Origin: Streptomyces milbemycinicus
GTDB taxonomy: Bacteria > Actinomycetota > Actinomycetes > Streptomycetales > Streptomycetaceae
Length of the DNA: 45,818 nt
Direction: 5' to 3'
Assembly (NCBI RefSeq): GCF_002154605.1
Contig: NZ_MUNE01000135.1
Coordinates: 1-45,818, forward strand
Of the stretch, positions 17,119 through 25,610 are shown piece by piece. Made by a program: the position numbers and the translations under genes. The notes under the pieces were generated by a model. That model was given only the letters and a program-made list of their open reading frames with translations. It searched no databases and was not told where the DNA came from. The stretch's first letter is position 1. Every line of letters begins with the position of its first letter.

Positions 17119-17337
17119 TCAGTCAGCGTCGGTGCCGTTGCGATTGACGAGCTGCTGCAGCAACGTCCTCAGCTCGTCCTGCCCCTTCTTGAGCTCCTCC
17201 TGGCCTTTCTCCAGCCGGTCCAACGACGCGGTGTGATTGGCCAACGCGATCGTGTGCTCGGTCTGCCTGTCGATCACCCGCTGCAGCTTCTCATTGAGGA
17301 TGCGGGCCATCTCCTGGCTGATCGGGTCTTCAGGCAT
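17119..17337 (-). CDS. Small coiled-coil protein (72 aa)
   Basis: The product reads MPEDPISQEMARILNEKLQ, then VIDRQTEHTIALANHTASLDRLEKGQ and EELKKGQDELRTLLQQLVNRNGTDAD. A heptad pattern of Leu/Ile runs from about residue 12 to 65, so most of the chain should be one coiled coil. GAGGAAC precedes the ATG at 17337. There is no membrane segment. Such short helical proteins are often accessory or dimerising factors, but nothing here identifies a partner. A strong terminator follows. Confidence 0.7.
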   Translation of the reverse strand: MPEDPISQEMARILNEKLQRVIDRQTEHTIALANHTASLDRLEKGQEELKKGQDELRTLLQQLVNRNGTDAD

Positions 17338-17478
17338 CCGAGGTTCCTCGCTCGCGTCTCGTTCCGGATCATGTGTTTGCGGATAGCTCCGGCCTCGATT
17401 ATCTCAGGGAAGGCAACGTGGCCGGTACGCCCAATCACCCCTCACCTTGCCGCCCGCGGCCTGGTTACCGAGCAGAGC

Positions 17479-17715
17479 TCAGCCCCCGCGCCCGTCGGGG
17501 CCCTGCGGCGTCTCGGTTTCTCCCTGCGCGGTCCAGGTCCTGACCTCACGGCGACGACCGTCGGCTTCCTCAATCAGGCGGATGACCACGGTCGGGCCGC
17601 CACCGTACAGCCCGACCCACGCCCGGTAGGTACGCAGGGCGGTAGCGCCAGAGGCCCAATCCCCGGTGACGGCCGGGCCGCCTTCCTCGAACTGGAGCAT
17701 GACGCGGTACGCCAC
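17479..17715 (-). CDS. Small hypothetical protein
   Basis: The convincing part begins VAYRVMLQFEEGGPAVTGDWASGATALRTYRAW and continues VGLYGGGPTVVIRLIEE-x-DGRRREVRTWTAQGE. It is an alpha/beta pattern seen in small Streptomyces proteins of unknown function. I chose the GTG at 17715 because sequence upstream of it is less protein-like, though the frame stays open to 17850 and includes another GTG (VSVFPSG). No clear ribosome site decides between them. Confidence 0.55.
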   Translation of the reverse strand: MAYRVMLQFEEGGPAVTGDWASGATALRTYRAWVGLYGGGPTVVIRLIEEADGRRREVRTWTAQGETETPQGPDGRGG

Positions 17716-18025
17716 TGCGCACTGCCCGAGCCCTGCACCCGAGCCGCCGAGCCGCAGCCGGTCGAGGCCAGACGGAAAAACGCTCACATGTTCGATTCTA
17801 GACGAGCTCGTGCTGCCGGAGAAATGTGACTCGCGGCGACAGGCAGCCACTCACAGTGCCACTTGGCCACAAAAGGCACCCTGGGTGATTTGTCCTTGCG
17901 ATTCGAGATACGTGACACCGGGTACTGGTGGCTGACAACGCCCTGGGAAACGCCGAAGCCGTACAGGATTGCCGCCGCGCCCATCCCCGCGGCCCGCGGC
18001 CCGCACGGCGCTAACATCGGGTCCC

Positions 18026-18544
18026 GTGATCGTATGGATCAATGGCACCCACGGCGCAGGCAAGACAACGACCAGTCCACTCGTGCAGCAACTGATCCCG
18101 GATTCACGGGTGTTCGACGCCGAGAAGGTCGGCGAGACACTCATGGACATCACGCCAGGGCTGCCCGGGACGGACAACTTCCAGCACTGGCCGCCATGGC
18201 GGCAACTCGTCGTCGAGACCGCCCGCCGCGTACTCGACTACACCGGCGGCACTCTGGTGATGCCCATGACTGTCCTGGTCGAGCAGTACTGGCGCGAGAT
18301 CAGCACGGGCCTCGCCCACCATGCCATCCCGGTTTGGCACTTCGTCCTCCACGCTGACCAGTACACCCTCCGCGGGCGTATCGAGGGGGACACTCCCGCC
18401 CCCTCCCCGTTCCGCCTCAAATACCTCGAGCCTTACGCCGAGGCGGCCCGCACGTGGCTACACGGCGAGGCCGAGGTCGTCGACACCAGGCACCTCACGC
18501 CCGCCCAGGCCGCCCTACAGATCGCAGAGGCCGTCAAGAGTTGA
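18026..18544 (+). CDS. TmrB-like P-loop protein
   Basis: The 172-residue protein starts VIVWINGTHGAGKTTTSPLVQQL, with Walker A G7-T-H-G-A-G-K13-T14. It continues with the TmrB-like features VFDAEKVGETL, FQHWPPWRQLVVETARRVL and LVMPMTVLVEQYWREI. TmrB of Bacillus confers tunicamycin resistance, and this broad family includes kinase-like proteins of mostly unknown role, so resistance is only a possibility. The GTG start at 18026 has no ribosome site. TAACAT at 18012-18017 would place a transcript start almost on the GTG, so a leaderless message is plausible. Confidence 0.8.
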   Translation: MIVWINGTHGAGKTTTSPLVQQLIPDSRVFDAEKVGETLMDITPGLPGTDNFQHWPPWRQLVVETARRVLDYTGGTLVMPMTVLVEQYWREISTGLAHHAIPVWHFVLHADQYTLRGRIEGDTPAPSPFRLKYLEPYAEAARTWLHGEAEVVDTRHLTPAQAALQIAEAVKS

Positions 18545-18802
18545 GGTCCGCCCGCCACGCGAAAACAGCCGCAGGTGGCAACAGGGAGTGGCCTTCCGTC
18601 AAGTAGAGCGCGCGACTCTTGCGGATCGTCGAGCCGCGCAGCCTGCGCGGGCCGGGGTGAACCTGGCACCAACAGACACGATCACGCACCTTCGCGATGA
18701 CGTCGAGGCCGCAGCGGCTTCCCAATGGTGAGGTCAAGCCGCGTGGGGCCCGCTGCGCGGCCGGCCTCATCTGGGCACGCAGATGGCTGGAGGGGCGCAG
18801 AG

Positions 18803-19396
18803 CTAGATTTGGTCGGCCGTCATGGCGCGGCGGACGCTCTCGCGGAGCAGGGTTCGACGCTGCTCATGCAGTTCGGGAGGCTCCTGCGCGGTCGCCGCGT
18901 AGACATTGCTGACCGGTGACCACGCCATGGACATGGCGATCACCATGGCCATCACGTCGAATGGGTCTCCTTGGCGCACCAGACCGGCGGCCTGGGCCTT
19001 GGCGATGGCACGCAGCTTGCGGTCGTCGAGGCGGTCGGGGTCGTCGACCAGGTGGCCGGCCGGGCGTCGCTCCAGACGTGCCCAGGTGGCCAGTCGGATG
19101 AGGTCGGGGCGGCGGAGATACTCGTCGTAGAGGCGTACGGCCCAGTCCGCGAGGTCGGTGGCGTCGATCGGGACGACATTCACGATCCGCTCCAGCGAGC
19201 CGAAGAAGATGGCGTCGAAGAGCCCTTCCTTGCTGCCGAAGTAGGCGTAGAGCTGCGCCTTGTTCGTGCGCGCCGCAGCCACGATCCGCTCGACGCGCGC
19301 ACCGGCGATCCCATGCTCGGCGAACTCCTGGGTCGCCACATCGAGGATGCGCTGGTACGTCGCGGCTCCACGCGAGGTCAGGGGCTGATCAGCCAT
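18803..19396 (-). CDS. TetR-family transcriptional repressor
   Basis: This 197-residue protein has the N-terminal TetR helix-turn-helix (QRILDVATQEFAEHGIAGARVERIVAAARTNKAQLYAYFGSKEGLFDAIF) and a C-terminal ligand domain of the type found in many actinomycete repressors. It is divergently transcribed from the zinc alcohol dehydrogenase at 19492, and repeated half-sites lie between them, so it probably represses that gene and itself. The inducer is unknown. Confidence 0.9.
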   Translation of the reverse strand: MADQPLTSRGAATYQRILDVATQEFAEHGIAGARVERIVAAARTNKAQLYAYFGSKEGLFDAIFFGSLERIVNVVPIDATDLADWAVRLYDEYLRRPDLIRLATWARLERRPAGHLVDDPDRLDDRKLRAIAKAQAAGLVRQGDPFDVMAMVIAMSMAWSPVSNVYAATAQEPPELHEQRRTLLRESVRRAMTADQI

Positions 19397-19410
19397 GCTC
19401 CGACGCTACC

Positions 19411-19478
19411 AGACAGAACAGTTGGTTTGCTTGCACGGGCCGGATGCGCTTACGGTAAATAGACCGAACAGTCTGTCT
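19411..19478. promoter_or_regulatory. Divergent TetR/ADH operator region with repeated half-sites
   Basis: AGACAGAACAGT (19411-19422) and AGACCGAACAGT (19461-19472) are near-identical direct copies 50 bp apart. The second extends into a palindrome, AGACcGAACAGTCTGTCT, so GACTGTTCGGTCT can be read on the other strand. One copy lies beside each start codon, as expected for a repressor controlling both directions. GAGGAGG at 19481-19487 is the ribosome site of the dehydrogenase. Confidence 0.65.
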
Positions 19479-19491
19479 ACGAGGAGGCGCT

Positions 19492-20535
19492 ATGAGGAAC
19501 ACCATTGGCTGGCAGGTGGAAGGCTCGTCGTCGACACTGCTGCGGACGCCACTGGAACGGCGCGACCTGCGCCCCGACGACCTCGCCGTCCGGGTCGACT
19601 ACTGCGGTGTCTGCCACACCGATGTCCACGCAGTCAGCGCCCGGAATGGCGAAGGAGGCCGGCCCCTGGTGCCGGGGCACGAGTTCACGGGCGTGGTGAC
19701 CGAGGTCGGACCTGCGGTCACCCGCTTCACCGTCGGCGACCCGGTTGCGGTGGGCAACATCGTCGATTCGTGCGACGAGTGCGCCATGTGCCGGGCCGGT
19801 CAGGAGAACTTCTGCCACGCCTTCCCGACCCTGACCTACGACGGCATCGACCGGCACGACGGATCGACCACCCTGGGGGGTTACTCCCGCGAGTACGTCG
19901 TCCGTGACCGCTTCGCCTACCCTCTTCCCGCCGGCCTGGATCCGGCCGCCGCCGCTCCTCTGCTCTGTGCCGGGATCACCGTCTGGGAACCGATGCACGC
20001 CCTCGGTGTGGGGCCGGGGACCCGCGTCGCCGTGGCGGGACTGGGCGGCCTGGGCCATCTCGCGGTCAAGATCGCCGTGGCGCTCGGCGCCGACACCTCG
20101 GTTGTCAGCCGCTCACCGGACAAGGCCAACGACGCTCGTCGTCTCGGCGCCCACGGTCTCATCGTCTCCACGGACCCGGAACAGATGGCTGACGCCCGCG
20201 ACCGGTTCGACGTCGTCATCGACACCATCTCCGCCCCGCACGGCCTCGGCCCTTACCTGCGCCTGGTCGCCGTGGACGGAACACTCAGCCACCTCGGGCA
20301 CCTCGGAACCGTCACCGTGGAGACCACCGACCTGCTCGTGGGACGCAAGAAACTCAGCTCCGCAGGCAGCGGCGGCAGGCTCGCGACCGCCGCCATGCTC
20401 GACTTTTGCGCCGAACACGGCATCACCGCCGACATCGAGGTGCTCCCCTCGACGCATGTGAACGAAGCCCTCGACCGTCTCCGGCGCAATGAGGTCCGCT
20501 ACCGCTTCGTACTCGACATGTCCGACCTGGAGTGA
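19492..20535 (+). CDS. Zinc-dependent alcohol dehydrogenase (YahK/cinnamyl-type NAD(P)-dependent)
   Basis: The 347-residue protein has all marks of the medium-chain dehydrogenase family. The catalytic zinc ligands are C38 in CGVCHTD, H63-E64 in VPGHEF and C159 in LLCAGIT. The structural zinc cysteines are C94, C97, C100 and C108. The Rossmann motif is GLGGLGHLAVKIAVALGAD. The pattern DGSTTLGGYSREYVV is typical of the NADP-dependent aldehyde reductases of the YahK/CAD group. The role is reduction of aldehydes, probably defensive. A ribosome site GAGGAGG precedes the ATG. It is divergent from its probable TetR repressor. Confidence 0.92.
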   Translation: MRNTIGWQVEGSSSTLLRTPLERRDLRPDDLAVRVDYCGVCHTDVHAVSARNGEGGRPLVPGHEFTGVVTEVGPAVTRFTVGDPVAVGNIVDSCDECAMCRAGQENFCHAFPTLTYDGIDRHDGSTTLGGYSREYVVRDRFAYPLPAGLDPAAAAPLLCAGITVWEPMHALGVGPGTRVAVAGLGGLGHLAVKIAVALGADTSVVSRSPDKANDARRLGAHGLIVSTDPEQMADARDRFDVVIDTISAPHGLGPYLRLVAVDGTLSHLGHLGTVTVETTDLLVGRKKLSSAGSGGRLATAAMLDFCAEHGITADIEVLPSTHVNEALDRLRRNEVRYRFVLDMSDLE

Positions 20536-20853
20536 ACGGCAAGGGCCAGGAGACGCGGCGCGTCCGGGGCCTCCATCTACTCCTGACGATCGAGCACACC
20601 GTCGCCATCACCGACCAGGGCCCCGCATCCTGACCCTGCCCTGACGTTCTCCCAGACGCTGCCGGATCCGGGACCGGGCCATTCGACGCCCGACGGCACG
20701 CCCCATCCGTCGCGGTCCCGTCACACAGAGGGCGCATCCCGCCGGGCAGGCGACGGGCGGCAACACCACTCCAGCGAGCACGCGGCTGCGGACCGTGACC
20801 CACGCCACTCAAACTCCGATGGCGTCCAATCGAAATTCACTGACCCAGGACAG
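20536..20853. other. 318-bp spacer
   Basis: I saw no recognisable gene. It separates the dehydrogenase from an ISL3 transposase remnant and may include the eroded end of that element. Confidence 0.4.
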
Positions 20854-21170
20854 TCACGCCAGAAGGACTCGTTTACGAAGGAGTTGGAAGCCAGCGCGGC
20901 CGAACATTTGGCGCTTGAGCATCTTGACCCGGTTGACATGGCCTTCTACGGCACCCGAGCGCCAGGGCAGCGTGAGGTCGGCAACCACAGCCTCGCCGCT
21001 TGCCCTGGCGGTCCGTGAGCATGGCCACGAAGGACCGGACGCGGCAGGTCAAAGCGTTGAGTACGGGGCAATGCGGCCGGACCGCCTTGAGGTGAAGCCG
21101 CTCGGATCTCGTCCCCCGCCAATCCCCCGGGCCGGCATTCAGCGTGTTCGCAACACCCTGGAAATGACGC
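20854..21170 (-). pseudogene. ISL3-family transposase, C-terminal remnant
   Basis: On the minus strand the frame ends LTLPWRSGAVEGHVNRVKML, then KRQMFGRAGFQLLRKRVLLA and a stop at 20854. This is the signature end of ISL3 transposases, including the catalytic glutamate in AVEGHVNR. Upstream, in another frame, comes LKAVRPHCPVLNALTCRVRSFVAMLTDRQG, the expected preceding block. About 35 residues that should lie between the two are missing, so the copy has a deletion plus frame change. The N-terminal two thirds are not visible. Confidence 0.82.
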
Positions 21171-21698
21171 TCAAGCAATACGGATCCAGGCTGCGCGCCG
21201 CTCTGCTCCAAGCGATCAACCCCGAGTGGTCATCCCTGCCGGTCCGCCCCGACAACGCGGCCGACGGGGCGACTTCGAGCATCAACTCGCCGACGTCAGA
21301 AACGTCAGCACAGCTGGACGCGGGTGAGGACGATTTGCGGCGGGCCGGCGTCAGCAACGACGACGTACTCGGCGATGCCGAGTACCCCGTCCAGGCCGAG
21401 CGGCATTCGTCCAGCCAGGCAGCCGCGCCAGCGTCGCCGGCCCGCGCCCACCGCGTCGGCGTACATACGCTGCCCCTTCGGCGCCCTCGGCCATCCGCCG
21501 AGCCCGCTCCGCGGACATCGCCGACCGGAACTCTCTTGTACCTCCGGCGGGTACCACGGCAGGTGCACCGAAGCTGCGCTAAGTCGCTGACCTGCATATT
21601 CGCAACTCCGTCCACACCGCCACGCCACCGATGACGCAAGTGGCACCATATCTGGCTCGCGATGGCGTCATTTATGTGCCATGCTGGCGGCACGGGCG
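21171..21698. other. 528-bp region without a supportable gene
   Basis: The minus strand contains protein-like stretches in alternating frames (AEYVVVADAGPPQIVLTR; MQVSDLAQLRC). This suggests a decayed gene, but I cannot name it. An imperfect inverted repeat (ATGACGC at 21630, GCGTCAT at 21664) lies at its right end. Confidence 0.35.
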
Positions 21699-21733
21699 GC
21701 ACGCCCCTCGGCCTCGCAGGCCGAGGGGCGTGC
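21699..21733. terminator. Perfect 16-bp-stem hairpin
   Basis: GCACGCCCCTCGGCCT, loop CGC, AGGCCGAGGGGCGTGC: a very stable structure ending about 30 bp before the GtrA gene start. It is either a terminator for transcription arriving from the left or a leader structure of the GtrA transcript. Confidence 0.6.
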
Positions 21734-21762
21734 GCGGAGTGAGCCATCGAAGGGGTCGGATC

Positions 21763-22287
21763 GTGGAGACAGCACACAGCCAGGAGCAGGCTGCGCCCGG
21801 CGCCTTCACCGCCTTCGCCCGCTTCGTGGTCTGTGGCGGCGGGGTGGGGATCGCCTCCAGCTTCGCCGTGGCGGCTCTCGCCTCCTGGATTCCCTGGGCC
21901 CTGGCCAACGGCCTCGTTACCGCGGTCTCCACGCTCCTCGCCACCGAGCTGCACGCCCGCTTCACCTTCGGCGCGGGCGGGCGCGCGACCCGGCGCCAGC
22001 ATGCCCAGTCGGCCGGGTCCGCGGCAGCCGCATACGCGGTGACCTGCATGGCGATGCTTGCCCTGCAGCACCTGGTGGCGGCACCCAGCGCGAGACTCGA
22101 ACAGGTCGTCTACCTGTCCGCCTCCGCACTCACCGGCGCCGCGCGTTTCGCGGTGCTGCGCCTCGTCGTCTTCGCGCGGAACCGCTCGCAGGCCACAGGC
22201 ACCGTCCGCACCGCCCGCCCCGTGCACGCGACCGTGGCCCATGCCCCGGCCCCGACCGACCCCGCGATGCTCCACTACGCCGCCTGA
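21763..22287 (+). CDS. GtrA-like small membrane protein
   Basis: The GTG at 21763, preceded by AGGGG, gives 174 residues with four hydrophobic segments: FTAFARFVVCGGGVGIASSF, the LASWIPWALANGLVTAVSTLL region, AAAAYAVTCMAMLALQHLV and LSASALTGAARFAVLRLVVF. HARFTF between helices 2 and 3 is the typical GtrA motif. GtrA proteins are membrane components of polyprenyl-linked sugar transfer, often flippase-like. The C-terminal 35 residues are hydrophilic. No glycosyltransferase neighbours it, so its pathway is not evident. Confidence 0.85.
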   Translation: METAHSQEQAAPGAFTAFARFVVCGGGVGIASSFAVAALASWIPWALANGLVTAVSTLLATELHARFTFGAGGRATRRQHAQSAGSAAAAYAVTCMAMLALQHLVAAPSARLEQVVYLSASALTGAARFAVLRLVVFARNRSQATGTVRTARPVHATVAHAPAPTDPAMLHYAA

Positions 22288-22330
22288 CCGAACCACTGGC
22301 GCCTGTCGTCGATCCCCGAAGTGAGGTCGT

Positions 22331-22348
22331 GTGGTCAGGACTGACCAC
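22331..22348. repeat. GTGGTCAG-GA-CTGACCAC inverted repeat
   Basis: A short perfect inverted repeat just after the GtrA gene and 15 bp before a stronger terminator. It could be part of the same termination region or a protein-binding site. Confidence 0.3.
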
Positions 22349-22362
22349 TGAAACACATGAGG

Positions 22363-22387
22363 AACGGCGCCCCACCGGGGCGCCGTT
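22363..22387. terminator. Bidirectional terminator between convergent genes
   Basis: AACGGCGCCCC, loop ACC, GGGGCGCCGTT forms an 11-bp perfect stem between the GtrA gene (+) and the reductase gene (-). A/T bases flank both sides, so it can act on both strands. Confidence 0.75.
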
Positions 22388-22420
22388 GATGGCTTGATGT
22401 GAAGTTCCGCAACTACGTCG

Positions 22421-23035
22421 TCAGAGAACGTCGTAGGTCAGGTGTGTCGCGGCCGATGTCGAGGTCACGCTCCGCTGCACCAGTGTGCGCGGCGCTCCGC
22501 CGGTGAACAGTGGTGTCCCGGCGCCCAGTACGACGGGCGCGAGATGCAGCGTCAGCGTGTCGAGCAGCCCGGTGTCGAGTGCCGAGGCGATCGTGGCGCC
22601 GCCGCCCATGAGGACGACGTCGAGGTCCTTGCCACTGTCAAACGACGCCGCCTCGGAGCGTTCGCGCGCGGCGGTGACGGCGTCGGGCAGACCGGTGGTG
22701 ATGAATGTCCAGTCGAGGTCGGTGAGCCGCACCGACTTCGGCGGCGAACTCGTCACGACGACGAACGCGGGCTTGCCGACCTCGCCGGCCCCGTAGCCGG
22801 ACGTGTCGTCCCAGCCACTCGGCCCGTCGACCACGTCGAAGAGTCGGCGACCGAGCACGACGGCGCCCGAGCGGGCAGTCGCTTCGCGCAGGATCCGGCG
22901 GTCGTTGGGGTCGTCGGAAAACGCCCAGGTGTGCAGGGCCTCGCCGCCGGTGCCCAAACCGTGGTCCGGGCCGGGGTCGGGCCCGGTGACGAAGCCGTCG
23001 AGCGAGACCGAGATGTCAGCGATGATTCGAGTCAT
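22421..23035 (-). CDS. Dihydrofolate reductase-family protein (RibD C-terminal-like)
   Basis: The 204-residue protein opens MTRIIADISVSLDGFVTGPD, the typical start of the RibD_C/DHFR-like family. It continues with SGAVVLGRRLFDVV, PAFVVVTSSPP, DVVLMGGGATIASALDTGLLDTLTLHLAPVVLGAGTPLF and a C-terminal THLTYDVL. These proteins bind NADPH and reduce unknown substrates; they are not the housekeeping folate enzyme. No operon partner is visible. It faces the GtrA gene across a terminator. Confidence 0.9.
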   Translation of the reverse strand: MTRIIADISVSLDGFVTGPDPGPDHGLGTGGEALHTWAFSDDPNDRRILREATARSGAVVLGRRLFDVVDGPSGWDDTSGYGAGEVGKPAFVVVTSSPPKSVRLTDLDWTFITTGLPDAVTAARERSEAASFDSGKDLDVVLMGGGATIASALDTGLLDTLTLHLAPVVLGAGTPLFTGGAPRTLVQRSVTSTSAATHLTYDVL

Positions 23036-23127
23036 ATCAGGGCAGACCCGATCCGCCGCCCGAACTCATCGCTCACGCATGAAGCGTGTGCCGGATACGA
23101 GCCCGATATCCCCATAGAGCTCACTCC

Positions 23128-23607
23128 TTATCGATCAGCCCTAATAGATCCCATATGCCTCCAGGTTGGGGCGTACGCCGGCACATGCAGAGGTCGGCGA
23201 CGGGACGGCCATCCGCCGCGCCGCAGAGAGGTGTACGGCAGCCTGCAGCTCGTCCGCCAGCTCCTTCGCCGAGCCAACCAGCTGTCGTTCGGCCAGGCGG
23301 CCAGTTGGACGGCTCGGGGCTCGAAATGATCGCGTTCGGGATCGATGGGGCGCCAACTGGGGTCAAACGGCTCATCATCGCCGGGCGGTCGAACGTGTTC
23401 CATCGCCCGTTCGTCGCATGCCCCGTAGCCCTGGAAGTTCTGCTGGGCCTTGATCAGCGAGGTCCGGTTGGCGCCCGCCGCCCAGTCGGGCCAGCGCAGT
23501 TGCACCGCGTCGTCCTCCCAGAAGCAGACCGGGCAAATTTCATACGAGCCGGGTGATTCCTCCATAGTCAGGTGGCCGCAGCAGACGCAAGGGTACTTCA
23601 GGGTCAT
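23128..23607 (-). CDS. CPCC-type cysteine-rich protein with altered C-terminus
   Basis: The start at 23607 (AGGA 8 bp upstream) gives MTLKYPCVCCGHLTMEESPGSYEICPVCFWEDDAVQLRWP. The Cys pairs C-x-C-C and C-x-x-C are the zinc-ribbon-like signature of the CPCC family, often found among toxin-immunity and accessory proteins. GANRTSLIKAQQNFQGYGACDERAMEHVRPP follows the family pattern to about residue 95. After PRAVQLAAWPNDSW the chain becomes Arg/Ser-rich, while a neighbouring frame reads SAKELADELQAAVHLSAARR and ends PNLEAYGIY. A frameshift near 23280 is therefore likely, and the natural C-terminus may be lost. Confidence 0.65.
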   Translation of the reverse strand: MTLKYPCVCCGHLTMEESPGSYEICPVCFWEDDAVQLRWPDWAAGANRTSLIKAQQNFQGYGACDERAMEHVRPPGDDEPFDPSWRPIDPERDHFEPRAVQLAAWPNDSWLARRRSWRTSCRLPYTSLRRGGWPSRRRPLHVPAYAPTWRHMGSIRADR

Positions 23608-23677
23608 GTCCGTCATCCTGCCGCACAACAACGTGAGCTCCCGGCGGGTTTCCTGGGATTGACATCGAGACCCGCAT

Positions 23678-24690
23678 ATGAGTGGGATGCCGCGCGGCCG
23701 GATCCGCTACGACAATCTGCGCGCCGCGGTCGAGCGGGGGCTGGGGCTCTCACGGGCCCGGGTGGAGTCCGACCGGTGGACCGCGTTTCGCTCGCACTGG
23801 TGTATCGAAGCCTTCTACTGCCGGCCCGGCATCGAGGGCGCTCATGAGGAGGGCGGTGTCGAGGGGCAGATCGGGTACTTCTGCCGCAACCACTTCGCCC
23901 CCGTTCTCGAGGCCGCCTCGCTGGCGGAGCTGAACGAGCTGGTCGACCGATGGGATCTGGCCGACGAGGGGCGCCGACTGCGCTCGCGCACCCGCACGAT
24001 CGGGAAGTACTTCGCGCGGGAACACGGGCTGCTCAAGCCGCTGCCGGGCGAGGTGTTCGAGACGGGCCGCTGGTTCACCCCGCAGGTCAACCGCTACAGC
24101 CAAATCAGCGTCCGCAGCAACATCTACTCCGTCCGGTGCGGTCATCGGCCGACAGTTGCGGGTGCTGCTGCACGCCGACGACCTGGTGGTCTACGACGGC
24201 CGCACCGAGGTCACTACGAGCGGCAAGCCGGCCGCGGCGGCTCCCGCCTGGTGCTGGACCACTACCTGGAAGCCCTACTGCGCAAGCCCGACGCGTTCTC
24301 CGGCTCCACCCCGCTGGAGGCGGCCCGCTCCGGCAGACGGTTCCCCCGTCCACGACAAGTGGTGGACAGCGGCGCGGGCCGCGCACGGCGAGGCAGTCGG
24401 CACCCGCGCGCTGATCGAGGTGCTGCTGCCAGCACGGCACATGGAGCACGAACACGTCGTCGCAGGGCTCGCCGCCGCCTACCGGGCGGGCGCGCTGACC
24501 GCGGACGCGGACGCGGTCGCGCTGGAGGCCCCGCAAGGCCGCCGAGGGCGAGGCCGCCGAGATGCTGCCGTCTGCCTGGCCTGTTACGGGTTCGGCCGAC
24601 GGGCCCGCGGCGACGGTGACGTTCCTCCGACTGGAAGGTGTCTCCCCTTCCAGTCGGATGACCGGCCGCTGCCGTTGGTGGCCCAATACG
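23678..24690 (+). pseudogene. IS21-family IstA transposase, truncated and frameshifted
   Basis: The first frame contains RIRYDNLRAAVERGLGLSRARVESDRWTAFRSHWCIEAFYCRPGIEGAHEEGGVEGQIGYF, the second half of the IstA catalytic core, including the DDE glutamate region (EGAHEEGGVEGQ). PGEVFETGRWFTPQVNRYSQISVRSNIYSV follows. Further pieces occur in other frames: LRVLLHADDLVVYDGRTEV, LVLDHYLEALLRKPDAF and ALIEVLLPARHMEHEHVVAGLA. The N-terminal helix-turn-helix and the first catalytic aspartate are missing. At least four frame changes are needed. Confidence 0.85.
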
Positions 24691-24722
24691 ACCAGCTCCT
24701 GCAACGCCGTGGCAGGGCCACC

Positions 24723-24955
24723 GAGCCCGCTACACCCTTGCCACGAAGCTGGTGAACGAGCTGGTCGAGGCCACCGATGAGAAGCAGTTGGCCAAGACCA
24801 TCGCCCGGTACGGCCGTGTTGATCTTTTATGCATTGATGAGCCGGGCCACATGGAGCTCGACCGCCGCGGCGCCGAACTGCGCCTCCAGGTTCTGACCGA
24901 GCGCGAGGAGAAGAACAGCGTCGCGATCGCGTCGAACGAGTCGTTCAGTAAAGCG
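24723..24955 (+). pseudogene. IS21-family IstB helper ATPase, internal fragment
   Basis: The fragment reads RYTLATKLVNELVEATDEKQLAKTIARYGRVDLLCIDEPGHMELDRRGAELRLQVLTEREEKNSVAIASNESF. LLCIDE is the IstB Walker B. The upstream Walker A part and the C-terminus are absent, and E-L-G-Y of the family is changed to E-P-G-H after the Walker B. It follows the IstA remnant in natural order, with a deletion between them. Confidence 0.85.
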
Positions 24956-25026
24956 CACATGTTCCGCCGAACCCGTGCGAGGCGGTACCGAAACTCAACA
25001 GGTTCTGCCTCGTTGCCGCATCGGTG

Positions 25027-25467
25027 TCAGATGTCCTCTGGCCGTCCGCCGAGAGCTGTTGTGAGCTCGGCCTGAAGCCGGGGGTCGTCTGTTGCTGACA
25101 TGAGCCGGTGGGCGACGGGCCCGATGCGCCATCCTGAGTCATGGTCGAACGGAGGCCGTACGCCTGCAGCGTTGTGGGCCACCTTGGCAACCAGCTCAGC
25201 GAGGGTGAACAGCAGGGCCTGCTCCTCGTTCAGCGGTGCGTTTTGATCCAGGCTTCGTCGCCGCAGTCGGTCGAACACTTCGCGGGCCTGCGGCCACCGC
25301 TCTTCGGTCTCGGCCAGCAGCAGAGCATCGTCGACTTCTGGGAAGTCCCCGGGGTTCCGACTCGCGGCGCGAAGTACACAACCGGACCAGACGACTGGAG
25401 CCGACTGGCTCTCGAACCGGGAACGTCCCCATGAATACAGTCGCTGAGGGCTCGTCTGATCAGCCAT
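25027..25467 (-). CDS. Hypothetical protein (146 aa)
   Basis: The product begins MADQTSPQRLYSWGRSRFESQS and has a largely helical, acidic C-terminal half (PEVDDALLLAETEERWPQAR, EVFDRLRRRSLDQNAPLNEEQALLFTLAELVAKVAHNAAG). I see no catalytic motif, signal or membrane segment. It is divergent from the Phd-DUF6461 gene with 143 bp between, so a shared promoter region is possible. The family is not recognised. Confidence 0.6.
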   Translation of the reverse strand: MADQTSPQRLYSWGRSRFESQSAPVVWSGCVLRAASRNPGDFPEVDDALLLAETEERWPQAREVFDRLRRRSLDQNAPLNEEQALLFTLAELVAKVAHNAAGVRPPFDHDSGWRIGPVAHRLMSATDDPRLQAELTTALGGRPEDI

Positions 25468-25610
25468 GATCGCTCGCTTCGTCGGCAGGTGATGCTGGTT
25501 GGGGGGCTTCCACCGGAGGGTAGACGCCCGCCGGTTACTGACTTCGGCTCGTCAGGGTGAAAGTCTGCGATCGTCCTGACACGGGCGGGGCTGCCGGTAT
25601 TGTCCGGGAT

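Noticed and set aside
22442..23329. Long plus-strand open frame opposite the RibD/DHFR-like gene
   Set aside because: Its translation is the antisense of a clear reductase gene and has no domain of its own; typical high-GC shadow.
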